From contig NC_081409.1 of the NCBI RefSeq assembly GCF_030272615.1, positions 615,954,755 to 616,018,754 on the forward strand: DNA of 64,000 nt, read 5' to 3'. Both the position numbers and the translations under genes were made by a program. Shown here piece by piece: positions 22,009 to 32,459 of this stretch (positions are counted from its first letter, which is position 1; each line of letters opens with the position of its first letter). The notes under the pieces were generated by a model. That model had not been told where the DNA came from. It saw only the letters and a program-made list of their open reading frames with translations, and made no database searches. The stretch comes from Cryptomeria japonica (Eukaryota; Streptophyta; Pinopsida; Cupressales; Cupressaceae).

Positions 22009-22976
22009 TATCCATTTTCACCATATACACCTTGAACTTACCAAATGCCTCTATTTTATCCTTCAAGAATGTGACCCACATCATCCTTGAGCAATTATCA
22101 GTGAAGATCATGAAATATATATCACCTTGAATACTTTTAGTCCTTATTGGTAGACATAGGTCTGTATGAACCAAATCTAACAGACGCTCTGCTGAAAAAG
22201 ACTTTCTCTTGAAAGTTGAGGATGTCATCTTTCCCAACTGACATTCCTTACAAAGAGCATTAACCGGCTTGTCCAATTGAGGCAAACCTCTCACTGTCTT
22301 TGACTTACTCACTTTAACAATGTTATCAAAATTCAAATGACAAAATATCCTATGCCAAAGCCAACTTTCATCTACTTTAGCAATTAAATAGTTGCTAAAT
22401 TTAGGATTCAGGTGAAATAGGTTGCCTTTGGTTTGTTTGTCGGTTGCAATCAGTTCACCTTTCCTCCCATATATTTTGCACATGCCATTTTTAAACTCCA
22501 ATTGATATCCTTTGTCATTGAGTTGGGAAACACTTAACAGATTGTGCTTTAGACCTTCAACCCAGTAGACATCATCTGCACTACTCTTTCCATTAAGAGA
22601 AATAGTTCCCTTACCTTTAACCAGGCAGGGTGAGTCATTACTAAATCTTACAACTCCATCCATCAAATTCCTTTAAAGAAATAAATTTGCTCTGGTCACT
22701 AGTCATGTGATGTGAACAACCACTATCAATGATCCAATCATCAAAATTATCCATTCGTGAAACTAAATCTTTCTGATCAGATGTTTCTTCTTTAATGGAT
22801 ACGAACACAATGTCTTCATTATCATCACCATCAGATTCCTCATCAGTGATACCACCATCAACTGCAATAATACAATCTCTTTGTCCTTTTCCCTTGTACT
22901 TCTTGGACTTGTCTCGCTTGTGCTCATTATCACCATTAGGACAGTTAACAGTTGTGTCCAATATTGTTGCATGCAA
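22009..22976 (-). pseudogene. Copia element 2 protease and integrase N-terminal half
   Basis: The minus-strand piece from 22976 holds DDWIIDSGCSHHMTSD, an intact copia aspartic protease site, which cleaves the polyprotein. The next frame (22666-22001) holds GLKHNLLSVSQL and then LWHRIFCHLNFDNI with CKECQLGKM, the His-His-Cys-Cys zinc site of the integrase N-terminus, followed by LLDLVHTDLCLP with the first catalytic Asp and FTDNCSRMMWV. The frames overlap with a shift near 22650. The gene is interrupted after FKVYMVKM by the insert at 22008. Confidence 0.85.
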
Positions 22977-23778
22977 AACATTTCAAAGTTAATTTACCTC
23001 TATATTTGCTAGTACGTTTGGGCAACCGCTTGGCCAACAAAGCTTCAAGCTCAACTAAACTGTCTTCATCATCAATTTCTCTCCTAGATCTAGATTCATA
23101 ACTGTGACTGACATCTCTACTTTTTCTCATATATGGGTTAGAAACAAAAGCTCTAAATGTTGATTTAGATTTTTGAATACTACCATCATAACCATTTAAT
23201 TCAAAAGCAGTAAGCTTACCAATGATGGATTCAAGGGTTACCTTGGTTTTGTCAATGGATTTCAACTCCTAAATGGCTGCAACTCAGATAGCATAGACTG
23301 ATAATAGGGTTCTCAATACCTTACTAACTACTGTGGCATCATCCATTTTACCACCAACACTCTTAATCTCACCAACTATCTCTTTTATCCTCTGACCATA
23401 CTGTTGGATATTCTCACCTTCAGCCATTCGCATGTCATCAAACTTCCCTCTTAGACTCTCTTCCCTCGCAATCTTTGTATGTTCATCACCACTATAAATC
23501 TCTTCAATTTTATTTCATACCTCATGTGCAGTCTCCATACCATGAACATCAACATATTCAACATCAGATAAAGAATTGATAATAGCCTCTAGTGCTTGAT
23601 TTTTTTCTTGTTGCTCTTTCTTCTGATCATCAGTCATAATACCAGTAGGTGCAACATATTGAGTATTAACATGTTCCCAGTATTGATTTCCAAGACTCTT
23701 GATATAAATTTTTATTTTGTCACTCCATATCCTATAGTTATCTCTATTAAACTTTGGACCTTCCTTCTTCATCATGAT
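22945..23778 (-). pseudogene. Copia element 2 gag
   Basis: From Met at about 23775 the minus strand encodes FNRDNYRIWSDKIKIYIKSL, the usual start of copia gag, then the UBN2 capsid region with HGMETAHEVW, REESLRGKFDDMRM and SKVLRTLL, in two pieces split by stops near 23515 and 23265. A single zinc knuckle begins CFACNNIGHNC near 22945-22985 but its fourth ligand is out of place. Gag builds the particle. Confidence 0.85.
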
Positions 23779-23831
23779 CTACAAGATCTTTACCTCAAGC
23801 TGTTAGGCTTAGACCTTAGAGGACCTAAGAA

Positions 23832-23845
23832 GATCTGATACCAAT
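23832..23845 (-). promoter_or_regulatory. Primer-binding site of copia element 2
   Basis: The minus strand reads ATTGGTATCAGATC directly after the 5' LTR end ...CCATCA. The core TGGTATCAGA matches the complement of initiator tRNA-Met. Confidence 0.85.
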
Positions 23846-25255
23846 TGATGGTATGATGAAAGAACAAGGATCCGATTAACTATTGAGAGGGGGGGTGAAT
23901 CAGTAGATAGAAAAATGATAAAACTTCACCAATATTAAAAACAATCTCTCAAAGTAAACGTAAAACTATCAATGCAATATCTCTATCAAGATAAAAACTA
24001 TCAAGCTAAACCAGTTGACTGTTACAACAGATAATAGTAATCAACTTGTAACTTACAAACATCCAAATACTTTTACTGATATAAGTAAAACTTCATATTG
24101 TTTCCGGTTATTATGACTTATCAAAGTGGATTAAGTAGTTAAGCAAATCAACCATAATGAAACATAACCACAAAAAAATCACCACTTGACACAATATTTT
24201 TGACATGGAAACCCAAATGGGAAAAACCATGGTGAGATGAAACTCACAAGATAACTATTTAAACTCTTCAGAAGTTCCCCCTATTAGGAGCCAAGTTTGT
24301 TAAAGCTTTTACAAAAAGTCTTGTTAAGAACTGATCCTGTTAGGAACCACCCGGTTAAGTGATTGACTATAATGCCTTGTTAGAAGCAATACCCTGTGAG
24401 GAGTAACCTTTGTAAAGGATTTATAATCCAAGCTAATGGATCACCTTGTTTGAGGATTTGAATAACACCAAGCTTGCTAGAGCTTACCTGGTTAGGGGAT
24501 TTAACTATTGTAATTGTTAGAAAAAAATAGGAGTTTGATGATCTATTTGAATATAACTTCACTTTCTTGTTCAAATCCTTTTCATGCTCCTATCTGCCTT
24601 TACTCAAACTGCAGACACAACATCTAGTTTGGCAACCGCACACTCAATTCAACTTTGCCAGCACACTCAAATTAAAACAACTCATCGACCTTATTAAAAA
24701 ATCAACTAGGTTGGTAACACAACAAAAACCTAATTCTCATAAAGATTACAAACAAGTCAGTTCAAGTAATGACCATTGGATTACATAACAATCTCTACAC
24801 ATAATTCAAGAAAGCCTTGACTACTCCTTGATCACCACTTCATTGAACTTAGTAACTCATCACGTGCTTTGCATTATATGCAGTATACTTGCACATTCCC
24901 AAGACAAAAAAACCATTACCTCAACGTGCCAAATTCAATTTGAAACTCTCTTCATACAATATGCATATGTGTCATAATCATTATCGCTCATCATCAGATC
25001 ATAAACCAATATAACCAATTCATCAAACTTAATCGGTTAGGGTCTATCAAAATAACAGGTAGGGTTTATCGGTTCAACTCTAAAATACTTAGCAATACTG
25101 ATAACTCTCTACAAACTAACCTACTGGTTACAGTTTCCTTTCACTAGCTCTTCCTACCAGTTACAAAACAATATTACAACAACATAATTACCGGTTAATT
25201 GAAATCAATGACAATATAACAAATCATTAATGTAATCTTCATGCAAATGCAAACA
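23846..25255 (-). repeat. Copia element 2, 5' LTR (1.4 kb)
   Basis: On the minus strand it starts TGTTTGCATTTGC and ends ...CATACCATCA before the PBS. The first 350 bases are shared with the truncated 3' LTR. The part at 24275-24510 is an array of short hairpin units with CTAACA-type loops, and a G-rich stretch (CCCCCCTCTCAATAG on the minus strand, near 23885) corresponds to the C-rich end seen in other Sirevirus LTRs. Confidence 0.85.
24275..24510 (-). repeat. Mini-hairpin array, copia element 2 LTR
   Basis: Read on the minus strand this is a run of about ten units of 15-20 bases, each with a short stem and a loop close to CTAACA, for example AAGCT-CTAGC-AAGCTT and TGC-TTCTAACAAG-GCA. The stems differ from unit to unit while the loop is kept. 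The same kind of array occurs in the plus-strand Sirevirus-like LTRs in this window. Confidence 0.65.
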
Positions 25256-25332
25256 ACTGGAAAGTCATCTAGGAGGAACCATTTCCGAAGAAATTTCATA
25301 CCAATCAACACCCATTTCCTATGACACGTCAA

Positions 25333-25749
25333 CTACTCTACATTCAGGTTCAAAAGAAACGGTTGCCTGGCCACTTTTTGGTCAGGGAGGAGAAGCTTGG
25401 TTAATTTATTCACCCAAGGGATCCCCACCCCTACTTCTACAAAGATGGCAACAGTAACATTGCCTCCAAGGAAATCTTCTTTAAACACCTTCCTTAATAG
25501 CATCAACATATCCACCTTGTCTCCTCTGAGGTCCAGAAGAGATGACAAGAACCGGGACGTAACGTTTGTATTAACACGGTATCTATTTTCATTACACAGA
25601 AACTCTCTACCCAACACCATCCTCATAGCCTCATTAGTGAACATCCCAACCTTCTTACAGACTAATTGGAAAGGTGGGTCTCTAATGGAGCCCAAAAAGG
25701 CCCTTTGGTCCTCCGTAGAAATGCTTCCCAAGCGGATAGGAGTGTCCAT
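25333..25749 (-). CDS. Unrecognised ORF, 138 codons
   Basis: An open frame on the minus strand starts at Met 25749 and ends at a stop at 25333. The protein has no motif that I recognise; it has a leucine-rich middle (FLSSLLDLRGDKVDMLMLL) and a hydrophobic stretch VTVAIFVEVGVGIPW. It begins outside the copia element 2 LTR and is closer to balanced base composition than its surroundings, so it may be the exon of a lost gene or part of another repeat's ORF. Coding status is uncertain; an overlapping open frame exists on the plus strand. Confidence 0.25.
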   Translation of the reverse strand: MDTPIRLGSISTEDQRAFLGSIRDPPFQLVCKKVGMFTNEAMRMVLGREFLCNENRYRVNTNVTSRFLSSLLDLRGDKVDMLMLLRKVFKEDFLGGNVTVAIFVEVGVGIPWVNKLTKLLLPDQKVARQPFLLNLNVE

Positions 25750-25760
25750 CTCGAGAAATT

Positions 25761-26815
25761 AGAATAACAAATTATACAACCTGAGCCTATAGACCTAAAC
25801 CAGAGGCAGAATTTAAATACCATGAGCTTCGACGATTTATCTACCAAAGGCTAATTGAAGATGAAAGAAGCAGAGATCGTCTATAAATAGTTGAAGCTCT
25901 TGTTGTAATAATTTATTCTCTAACCGTATTAATTCCTTTAAAAAAATTTAAATCTTTCGTATATCTCTGCAAATCTTTCCCATAATTGCACTAGTGTGCG
26001 AAATTGGAAACAACTATAAACCAGTACCAAATACCATATTGGAAGTCATGGGGATAGAGTGGATTGTAGTTAGTGACCAGACATATATTAAATGACCAAC
26101 ATTATCGACCGTGACATTTGATACGTGTTTATTGAATCCAATTCCATTTCGGGCACTTTTTGGAGAGCTACGTTCTCTTCAGAAATTTGGGCCGAAATAA
26201 AACTTCAGCCATTGATCTACGATCATCAAACGGTTTAAAATCATTGATGGATTTTAGGTACGTGTCACGTGTCAAAGAGGTTGTGCTTATCGATACATCG
26301 TGTAGAGTCCTGACTCAATGTGATTTACTGATGTAATGTGATGTGCCTTGTCTATTAATGGTAATGAATTCATGAAATCGCAAATAAAATATATATTTTT
26401 CTATAAATAACGAAATATTAGCCAAACAAATTAAATAATTTTCAAGCGGTGGATAAAAATCGCCAATACACTAAAATAATTTTTCCTTCGGAGTAAAAAT
26501 TTTCGCCCATAAACTTATATATTTGTTCCTTTAAAAGAAAAATATTTGCCCCCTACAATATATATTTTCCCCACAGAATAAGGTATTATTCACCAGAATT
26601 TTATGGAATTTCCGTACCCTAGAAAAAAATCGCCAATACAAATTTTTTTTTTTCCTACTTTGAAAAAAAAAATCACCATCCATATGAAAATTCCCCCCCC
26701 CAAAATAATGCCTGATTCGCCAGGGTTTGACAGTTTTGTTCGGGGGGTGCTTTCTTAAATTTATCCCTATATATAACCATATGCATATCTAACAATAGAA
26801 ACATAATCAATCATG
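25761..26815. other. Non-coding flank left of the gypsy element
   Basis: No supported gene is present. The stretch is AT-rich with several homopolymer runs (A and T runs near 26640-26690, a run of C at 26692-26701). TATAAATAG at 25882 and CTATATATAACC near 26767 could be promoter-like by chance. The right edge is where similarity to the gypsy LTR begins. Confidence 0.4.
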
Positions 26816-26885
26816 TTATGCCTTGCATCGAAATTTGGGTCCCCTATTTTTGTCTTGTCTTTTCTTTTTTCTTTTTTTTTTTTCG

Positions 26886-27710
26886 GACCTCGAAACCCTG
26901 GAGTCCCAAAGTCCATTTTTTGTTCTTTTGCCTCAGAACTCCAGAGTCCCAGAGTCCCAAGGTTGGCGTCTTCCTTCATTGTTTTTCTTTCATCTCGGAA
27001 CTCCGGAGTCCCAAGGTCTCTTTTTCTTTGTTCTTTTCTTTTTACCAACCTCGGAACCCTAGATCCCTGGAGTCTTGAGGTTGGTCCCTTGGTTTTCTTT
27101 GGTTTTGTCTCTTCTACCTTGGAACTCCACAGAGTCCCAGAGTCCCGAGGTGGAACCTTTTGTTGCTTGCTTCAAAACCCCGGACCCCCCGAGTTTCGGG
27201 GTAGGGTGTTTCCTTTCTTTTGTCAAGCTCGGAACCTCGAGACCCCAAAGTCCCGAGGTCGTGTTTGACACCTTCGTACGGACGTGCTTGGGAAGTGGTA
27301 TAAAGAGGAATGATGAACTTTTAAAATTTGTTTGTGCATTCAAAGCTCCTTCTCCTTTTCTTCCAAGCCACAAACCTCTGGACTTTCGAGCTTTCCTTGG
27401 CATTTTCAGGTATTTTGATACACCAGGTTGGTGATTTTTCTTGCCCATTTTGGTGGTTTGTAGATTAGATCTTCTTTCCTCATCGTTCTTTGTTGGTTTT
27501 TTTTGTTTCTTTTGCATGCCCTAGTTTTTGCATGCCTGGAACCCCAAACCCCCGAAGTTCCAAGTAGTTGGCTTTTCGCATGCCCCAGGAACCCCGGAGT
27601 TTCGAGTAGTTTGCTTCACCCAACCCGAAACCCCAAAACCCCAAAGTTCCAGACCTAGTTCATTTGTACCTAGCCCGAGACCCCGGGACCCCGAAGTCCC
27701 GAACCAAATG
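26886..27710 (+). repeat. GC-rich interspersed palindrome array (5' LTR)
   Basis: About a dozen imperfect copies of a unit like GGAACTCCGGAGTCCCGAGG recur every 40-70 bases, in two blocks (26886-27265 and 27537-27705). The core CTCCGGAG is a perfect palindrome and the wider GGAACTCCGGAGTTCC is nearly one, so each copy can form a hairpin or cruciform. Spacers are pyrimidine-rich. This composition contrasts sharply with the AT-rich surroundings. Confidence 0.85.
27299..27306 (+). promoter_or_regulatory. TATA box upstream of LTR ORF (5' LTR)
   Basis: TATAAAGA lies between the two palindrome blocks, about 475 bases before the first Met of the ORF. The matching position in the 3' LTR reads TATAAATA, which is a better consensus, so the site is likely genuine. 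Confidence 0.5.
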
Positions 27711-27774
27711 AAATTTTATGATTATAGTCAAGGACTGAAAATTTGTTTTCTTCTAGCAGATTCGAGTGGTTTAG

Positions 27775-30700
27775 ATGGAATCATCCTCTAGCAAAAGAGG
27801 TAAATAAATTGATAGATTCCCAGCCACCATGAAGTATCATTATTAGGGACGAGTCTACGCTTCGAAGCTGGATGATCAAATCAAGTGGGTCACAGATACA
27901 AAAATTGGCCATATAGAAATTGAGGATATCAGGACTCGGTTAAACAAACCTAGTTTGGAGGCCCTCCATCGGAGAATCAAAAGATCAGGCCTGGTGGAAG
28001 CCACTAGCTTTCCGCAATCAATACAAGCACATGAGTTCATAATGACAATTGCCCCATTTTATAACCCAGATACTAGAAAGTGCACAGATGCACAAGGGAA
28101 AATGGTTATAGACTTGTCTCCTGATATGTTGGGGTTTATTTTCGGCATCCCAACCAGAGGAGATTTTTCTTTTAACCAAAGAAGAGGCCTTAAAGGCATG
28201 GAATGACAAATTTGCATCAAGTAAAAGGCACAAGAATAAAAAATGGTTGGCAAAAGAAAGAAAAATAGGTCTCAAGGCGACAGAGATCTTGAGGGCAGAT
28301 TTCAAAGAGCCCCAGAGAGACTTAATCATTATGCTCAGCAAGGCCTTTGGCAAGCTGGATTGTAAACATTTCCATCCATGGATGTTCCAGTTTATGACCA
28401 CTATCTTAATAGGGAAACAGTATTTTGATTGGCCACATATCCTCTCCGATAATATCTGCAAACAAATGAAAGAGGTTCACCAGACCCAAAAGTTCTTTTT
28501 CACATCTTATGTCATCTGGGTAGCTGCTAGAGCCGGAAAGTTCCCAGGGCTACAAGTAGAAGGTCAATTGGGAGAGGAGGAAGGAAAAAACAAGGTATGG
28601 GAGTATTATTCCCAACTCACTCTAGCCAATGCAAAGGCTCATTTCAAGAGAATTAATGATGCCTTCATTTTTCCAATAATAATCAAATTAACAAGGGATG
28701 TAGGATACTGGATTAGCCCAGAGGCCATGGCTATTATTCAAGAGTGGGCATGTTGGTTCATCCAAAACTCATGCTCAACCGACATTAGGGTTAGCAGGTT
28801 CACAGGGAACCCAATGTTGCTGCCCTGATACTACAATGATAGAGTGATTTTGTTGGAGTATGTAAGGCAACTTTTGGGCCTCCGGTCTCTTTTGTCTTCA
28901 AAACATAAAATAGGTTTAGATTTCTTGGTATCAATTGGATATTTCACATGCTCAAAAATACAGGTTGCAAAATTAGCAGAGCTAGAGCTTCAAGATTTGA
29001 ACTTGAAGGAATATGATTATGCTAGGGAGTTTTATGACCCCTATGGGAAAATCAAACAAGCTATGCCTAAGGCATATGAGGGTCACAAGCTGAGACTGGA
29101 GGATTTTTGGGCTAGCCTTCAGGATAGTTTTGAAGTCAGAGAAAAGAGTTATAGTCGGTTGTTCGTGCAACAGATCAGAGATTTTGAAATTGAAACCAAT
29201 CTCACCAAAGACCTCAGAGACGATGGAGACTTGCTCGATGCGGCATACAAAGGACTAGAGATTGATAAGAAACCTCTCTCTCCAATGAAGTGGTCGGTGA
29301 ATGAAGACCTAAATATTGAAAAAGTTTCTCAAGATCAATAGGACCAAGCAATGATTAAGCCAGAGGGTAAGGCCCAGTGCCTCAAAGGTGAAACAAAAGG
29401 AGTCCACTTCAGGGGTACCTCAATCAAGGGGCCATAAGGAGTATGCTCGGAAGACAAGGTCAGCCTCGAGGAAAAATGCGTCCATTGATCCAGATGAGGG
29501 GGACAAAGCTGAAGAAAGTACTGAGGACTTAATGAAGAAACTCTAAGAAAAGATGAGGGAGTCTGAATTGTTAAAGAAGGCAGCGGACCTGGGAGTGATC
29601 AATGGATTGGGAGCGGTACCACTTGCCAAAGTTCTCCCACCAAGGACGGCTATAGAGAAGACTGCAAGAGAGGGTACCCAAGAGCAGGAAGAAGAAATAG
29701 AAACTAAAAAAGATATACCCACCTCAACATCTGCCACACAAGACCCAGCACCAACACCCGTGTATCACCACCAGTCAATATACCCATAGGGCAGCCTGGA
29801 GTGCAAGGCTTCAGGTCTACCACTGAAGAAATAAAAATTAGGAACATCAAGTGTGATTCAAATTAGGAGGAAGAGGATCTTGAGCAACATCAGCCACTGG
29901 AAGGAGAGCAAGAAGGGGATGAGGTAGAAGACCTATTGAATGAAAGACTAGTTCTAACCTATCAAGATCAAGAGGATCTCCTCAATGATATAGCAGCTGG
30001 GCAAGGTGAAATAGAGGCACGCAAGGAATAGATGACATTTAATGAAGAGGTCAGTGACAACCTGGGAGAATTACATAAGCAACAGGCTCTCCAGACCAAT
30101 CTAGCCCACCAAGTTACCTCACCTCAAGATCCTAGGCAAACAGAGGTAGAGGAAAGAGATGAAGTAGAGGAGCAAGCGAGCATCCATGTTGTAACTGCAG
30201 ATATAGTGTCACATCAAGGTGACAAGGATGAAGATATATCGCATTGGCTTGATTTTTCCTTTGAGAAGAAAAAGAGAAAAGTGGAGCTTCCCAAGGTCAT
30301 TCTACAACAAGTAATCACCGAGGAGCCACCAAAGGCTAAGAAGCTAAAAACCGTTCTCAAAAACTGGTTCTGATGAAGTGATTGTAGATGTGGCAGTTCA
30401 ATCCCAAGTTGAGGGACAAGCTTCTCCCAAGTATCAAATATCCTAGATAAATTTGGGTAAACAAACCAAGTGGGGAGAGCTAGATACTTTGGAGCTAGCC
30501 ACAAGTGTCATCAGAGGGCATGTAGAGAAGAACCATAATTTGAATTTAGAGCTCAAATCACAATTGGAACAATACAAGAAGCTCTTAGTTGAAATGAGAA
30601 AACCTATAGACTCCTGTAGAGCTGACGACCTACCTTCAACCTCATTGCTGCCAGAGGGAGAAGTGAAGGCACTAGTGGAGGTGAGACGAGTGGTCGTTCT

Positions 30701-31379
30701 AGCCAAGTCATGGACCCAAATAAATGTGGTTAAGATTAGACTATTTCTGCATGATACAATGAAGATATACCAAAGGGTAGTATAGGCAAGTGAAGCCTTA
30801 GCTTCTTGTGCTACGCAATGGGAATGAAAGCTAAGTATTTTCAATAAGCAATTCCAAGTTTTGAATAAAGTATTATGGCTAGGGGAAGAGACAAAAATGG
30901 AGGATGACCTCTTAGGAGGTGACAATTATGAAAACTTACAGTCCTATGTATACATTTTGGAGCTGAAGATTGAAATGCTTCAGTAGTATATGAAGGATAT
31001 GGCAAAGATTCTAGTCCTCCTTCTCAGGGAAATTTTTTCATATGAGAATTTTGTAAAGAGTATGCTTGGAGCCTTTGGATTAGGACTGACTAGTACGGGG
31101 ATAATGGAACAATAGAAAGTTTTGAATCAATGGGATGCATACAAGGCTCAACACTTAGGACCTTCGACCCAATTTGATGTTGCCCTCATGGACAGGTAAA
31201 CGTACTTGATCACTCAGTGTCAAGAGGTGGTAGAGACAATAGGGGAACTAGAGAAAGGAAAGAAGCATGTAGATGAAGTGTTGAAGAAATATAAATTTAG
31301 AGTTAAGAATGTAGATGATCCTCTAGTTCAAGCAGTTGTATGTATAATTAACAATTATAGAGCTTTTGCCAAGAAATAA
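27775..31379 (+). pseudogene. LTR-encoded ORF, mobile-domain-like protein (5' LTR copy)
   Basis: The Met at 27775 (MESSSSKRGK) starts a broken frame of about 1,200 codons ending FAKK-stop at 31379. Pieces in order are DDQIKWVTDTKIGHIEIEDI, EALHRRIKRSGLVEA, VIDLSPDMLGFIFGIP, a helical region with LSKAFGKLDCKHFHPWMFQF, FFTSYVIWVAARAGKFPG, LLEYVRQLLGLRSL, the YDPYGKIKQAMPKAYEGHKL segment, then Lys/Glu-rich and coiled-coil stretches. Frameshifts near 28200, 29350, 29900 and 30370 and several stops break it. The I-D-x-S-x-D-x-L-x-x-x-F-G-I-P part resembles plant mobile-domain or putative plant transposon proteins (recalled, not searched). Function unknown. Full correspondence with the copy in the 3' LTR shows it belongs to the LTR. 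Confidence 0.65.
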
Positions 31380-32391
31380 AGGATAAACGCATAGTTGCTA
31401 AAGATAACAAATCTTTTTCATAAATCCTCAATTTTATATTTTCAGCTACAACTACTCAAGTTCCAATTTTGAGAGAAATCTTGCATGACTACAAAAACGT
31501 GGCTCACCCAACATGGTCTTCGTAGTGCTCATGCAATCCCCATTTCGTAGTTGTTAAGTGGAGTATCAAGGCAGAAACTTGCAAGTTAACTGTGACTCCT
31601 AGTTTTAGTTCTTAATTTGGGTTAGGTTTATTTCCTAGATAATAGGGCAGAGAACTTCTATAAATTGAGAAGTTGGATTAATTTGTAAGGGTCCCCAAAT
31701 TGATGATTTGTGGCCCACTTAGAGATTTTTAGAGTATTTTGTAGTTTGTTAAAAAGTTCAGTTATTTTTGTTATACATTCATTGAGATTAATATAAGAAG
31801 CAGCTTGTAGATTGCTTGATCTACTTTTATATTCTACGAAATTGTTTTGTGTAATCTAGTAATGTCTATTATTTAGAGTTAGCAACATGGTTTGATCTTT
31901 TCATTTATTAATTTATGAATCATATTGTGCACGTCAGTGGTGTATGAGGATTATTGTGATAGGTCGTATTGCTAATGATTTTGTAGGTTTACTGGAGGTC
32001 CATTGCTGAATGCTAACTTGGATGATATTTGATAATTTCTTGGATTGCAGGGAACTATCTAAGTAGTTCATTAAGTTGTTATTGTATTGGTTTCATTGTT
32101 ATTTTCTTGTTTCCTTGACCTATCTTTTGCAGTTTATTTTCCAGAGAATCCTAAATCATAAAATACAAAAAAAAAGGAAATTCGACCATTCACAACCAGC
32201 GAGATTTAGTTTCAACCAGCAGACCCCTTAATAGGTACAACCACATCAACCATCGGGCTACCCATCACCGTTGTGACCCAACTATAGAGACCTTGGGGTA
32301 GTGAGTTTTCTCAAATTCATTTCTTGTCAGGAGAGGTGGTGACTGTTCACATTGGCTACCTGACTGTTGGCGGGTGTCAAAATAGTCATCA
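31380..32391 (+). promoter_or_regulatory. LTR 3' part with second promoter region (5' LTR)
   Basis: After the ORF stop the LTR runs about 1 kb without coding sequence. A TATAAATT at 31659-31666, preceded by AGAACTTC, could be the main promoter of the element, which would make everything upstream, including the ORF, part of U3. The region ends in AGTCATCA, 8 bases before the PBS. Confidence 0.5.
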
Positions 32392-32399
32392 ATAGAAAC

Positions 32400-32418
32400 T
32401 AGCGCTAGAAGGAGGGCC
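32400..32418 (+). promoter_or_regulatory. Primer-binding site of gypsy element
   Basis: TAGCGCTAGAAGGAGGGCC lies 8 bases after the LTR end. It looks like a one-base variant of TGGCGCTAGAAGGAGGG, a form I recall as the PBS of some plant gypsy elements. The priming tRNA is not identified here. Confidence 0.55.
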
Positions 32419-32459
32419 TAGACTAGTCCCCTCACTAGTTAACCACATATGGTACTTCT

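Larger units (their letters stand above)
18244..25255 (-). mobile_element. Copia element 2, Sirevirus-type, minus strand
   Basis: On the minus strand the order is 5' LTR (25255-23846), PBS, gag, protease, integrase, RT, RNase H, polypurine tract and a truncated 3' LTR (18596-18244). The PPT (AAAGGGGGAGAT) directly before TGTTGG and the PBS ATTGGTATCAGATC are typical of the Sirevirus group of Ty1/copia. All pol domains are recognisable in one direction but broken by stops and by an insert at 21256-22008. The element is not able to move by itself in this form. Confidence 0.85.
26816..32391 (+). repeat. Gypsy 5' LTR (5'-truncated, 5.6 kb)
   Basis: Similarity to the right-hand copy starts at TTATGCCTTGCA and continues to ...AGTCATCA, directly before the PBS. 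The copy lacks about 430 bases of LTR start present at 39899-40327 and also lacks a 26-base segment found at 40341-40366. Within it lie the palindrome array, a TATA box at 27299, a degenerate ORF and a second TATA box at 31659. Confidence 0.75.

Noticed and set aside
26813-27517. Several overlapping open frames on both strands in the GC-rich part of the gypsy LTR
   Set aside because: They arise from the repeated GC-rich palindromic unit, which lacks stops in many frames; the translations are Pro/Ser/Phe-rich low-complexity repeats and the same happens at 40330-40907.
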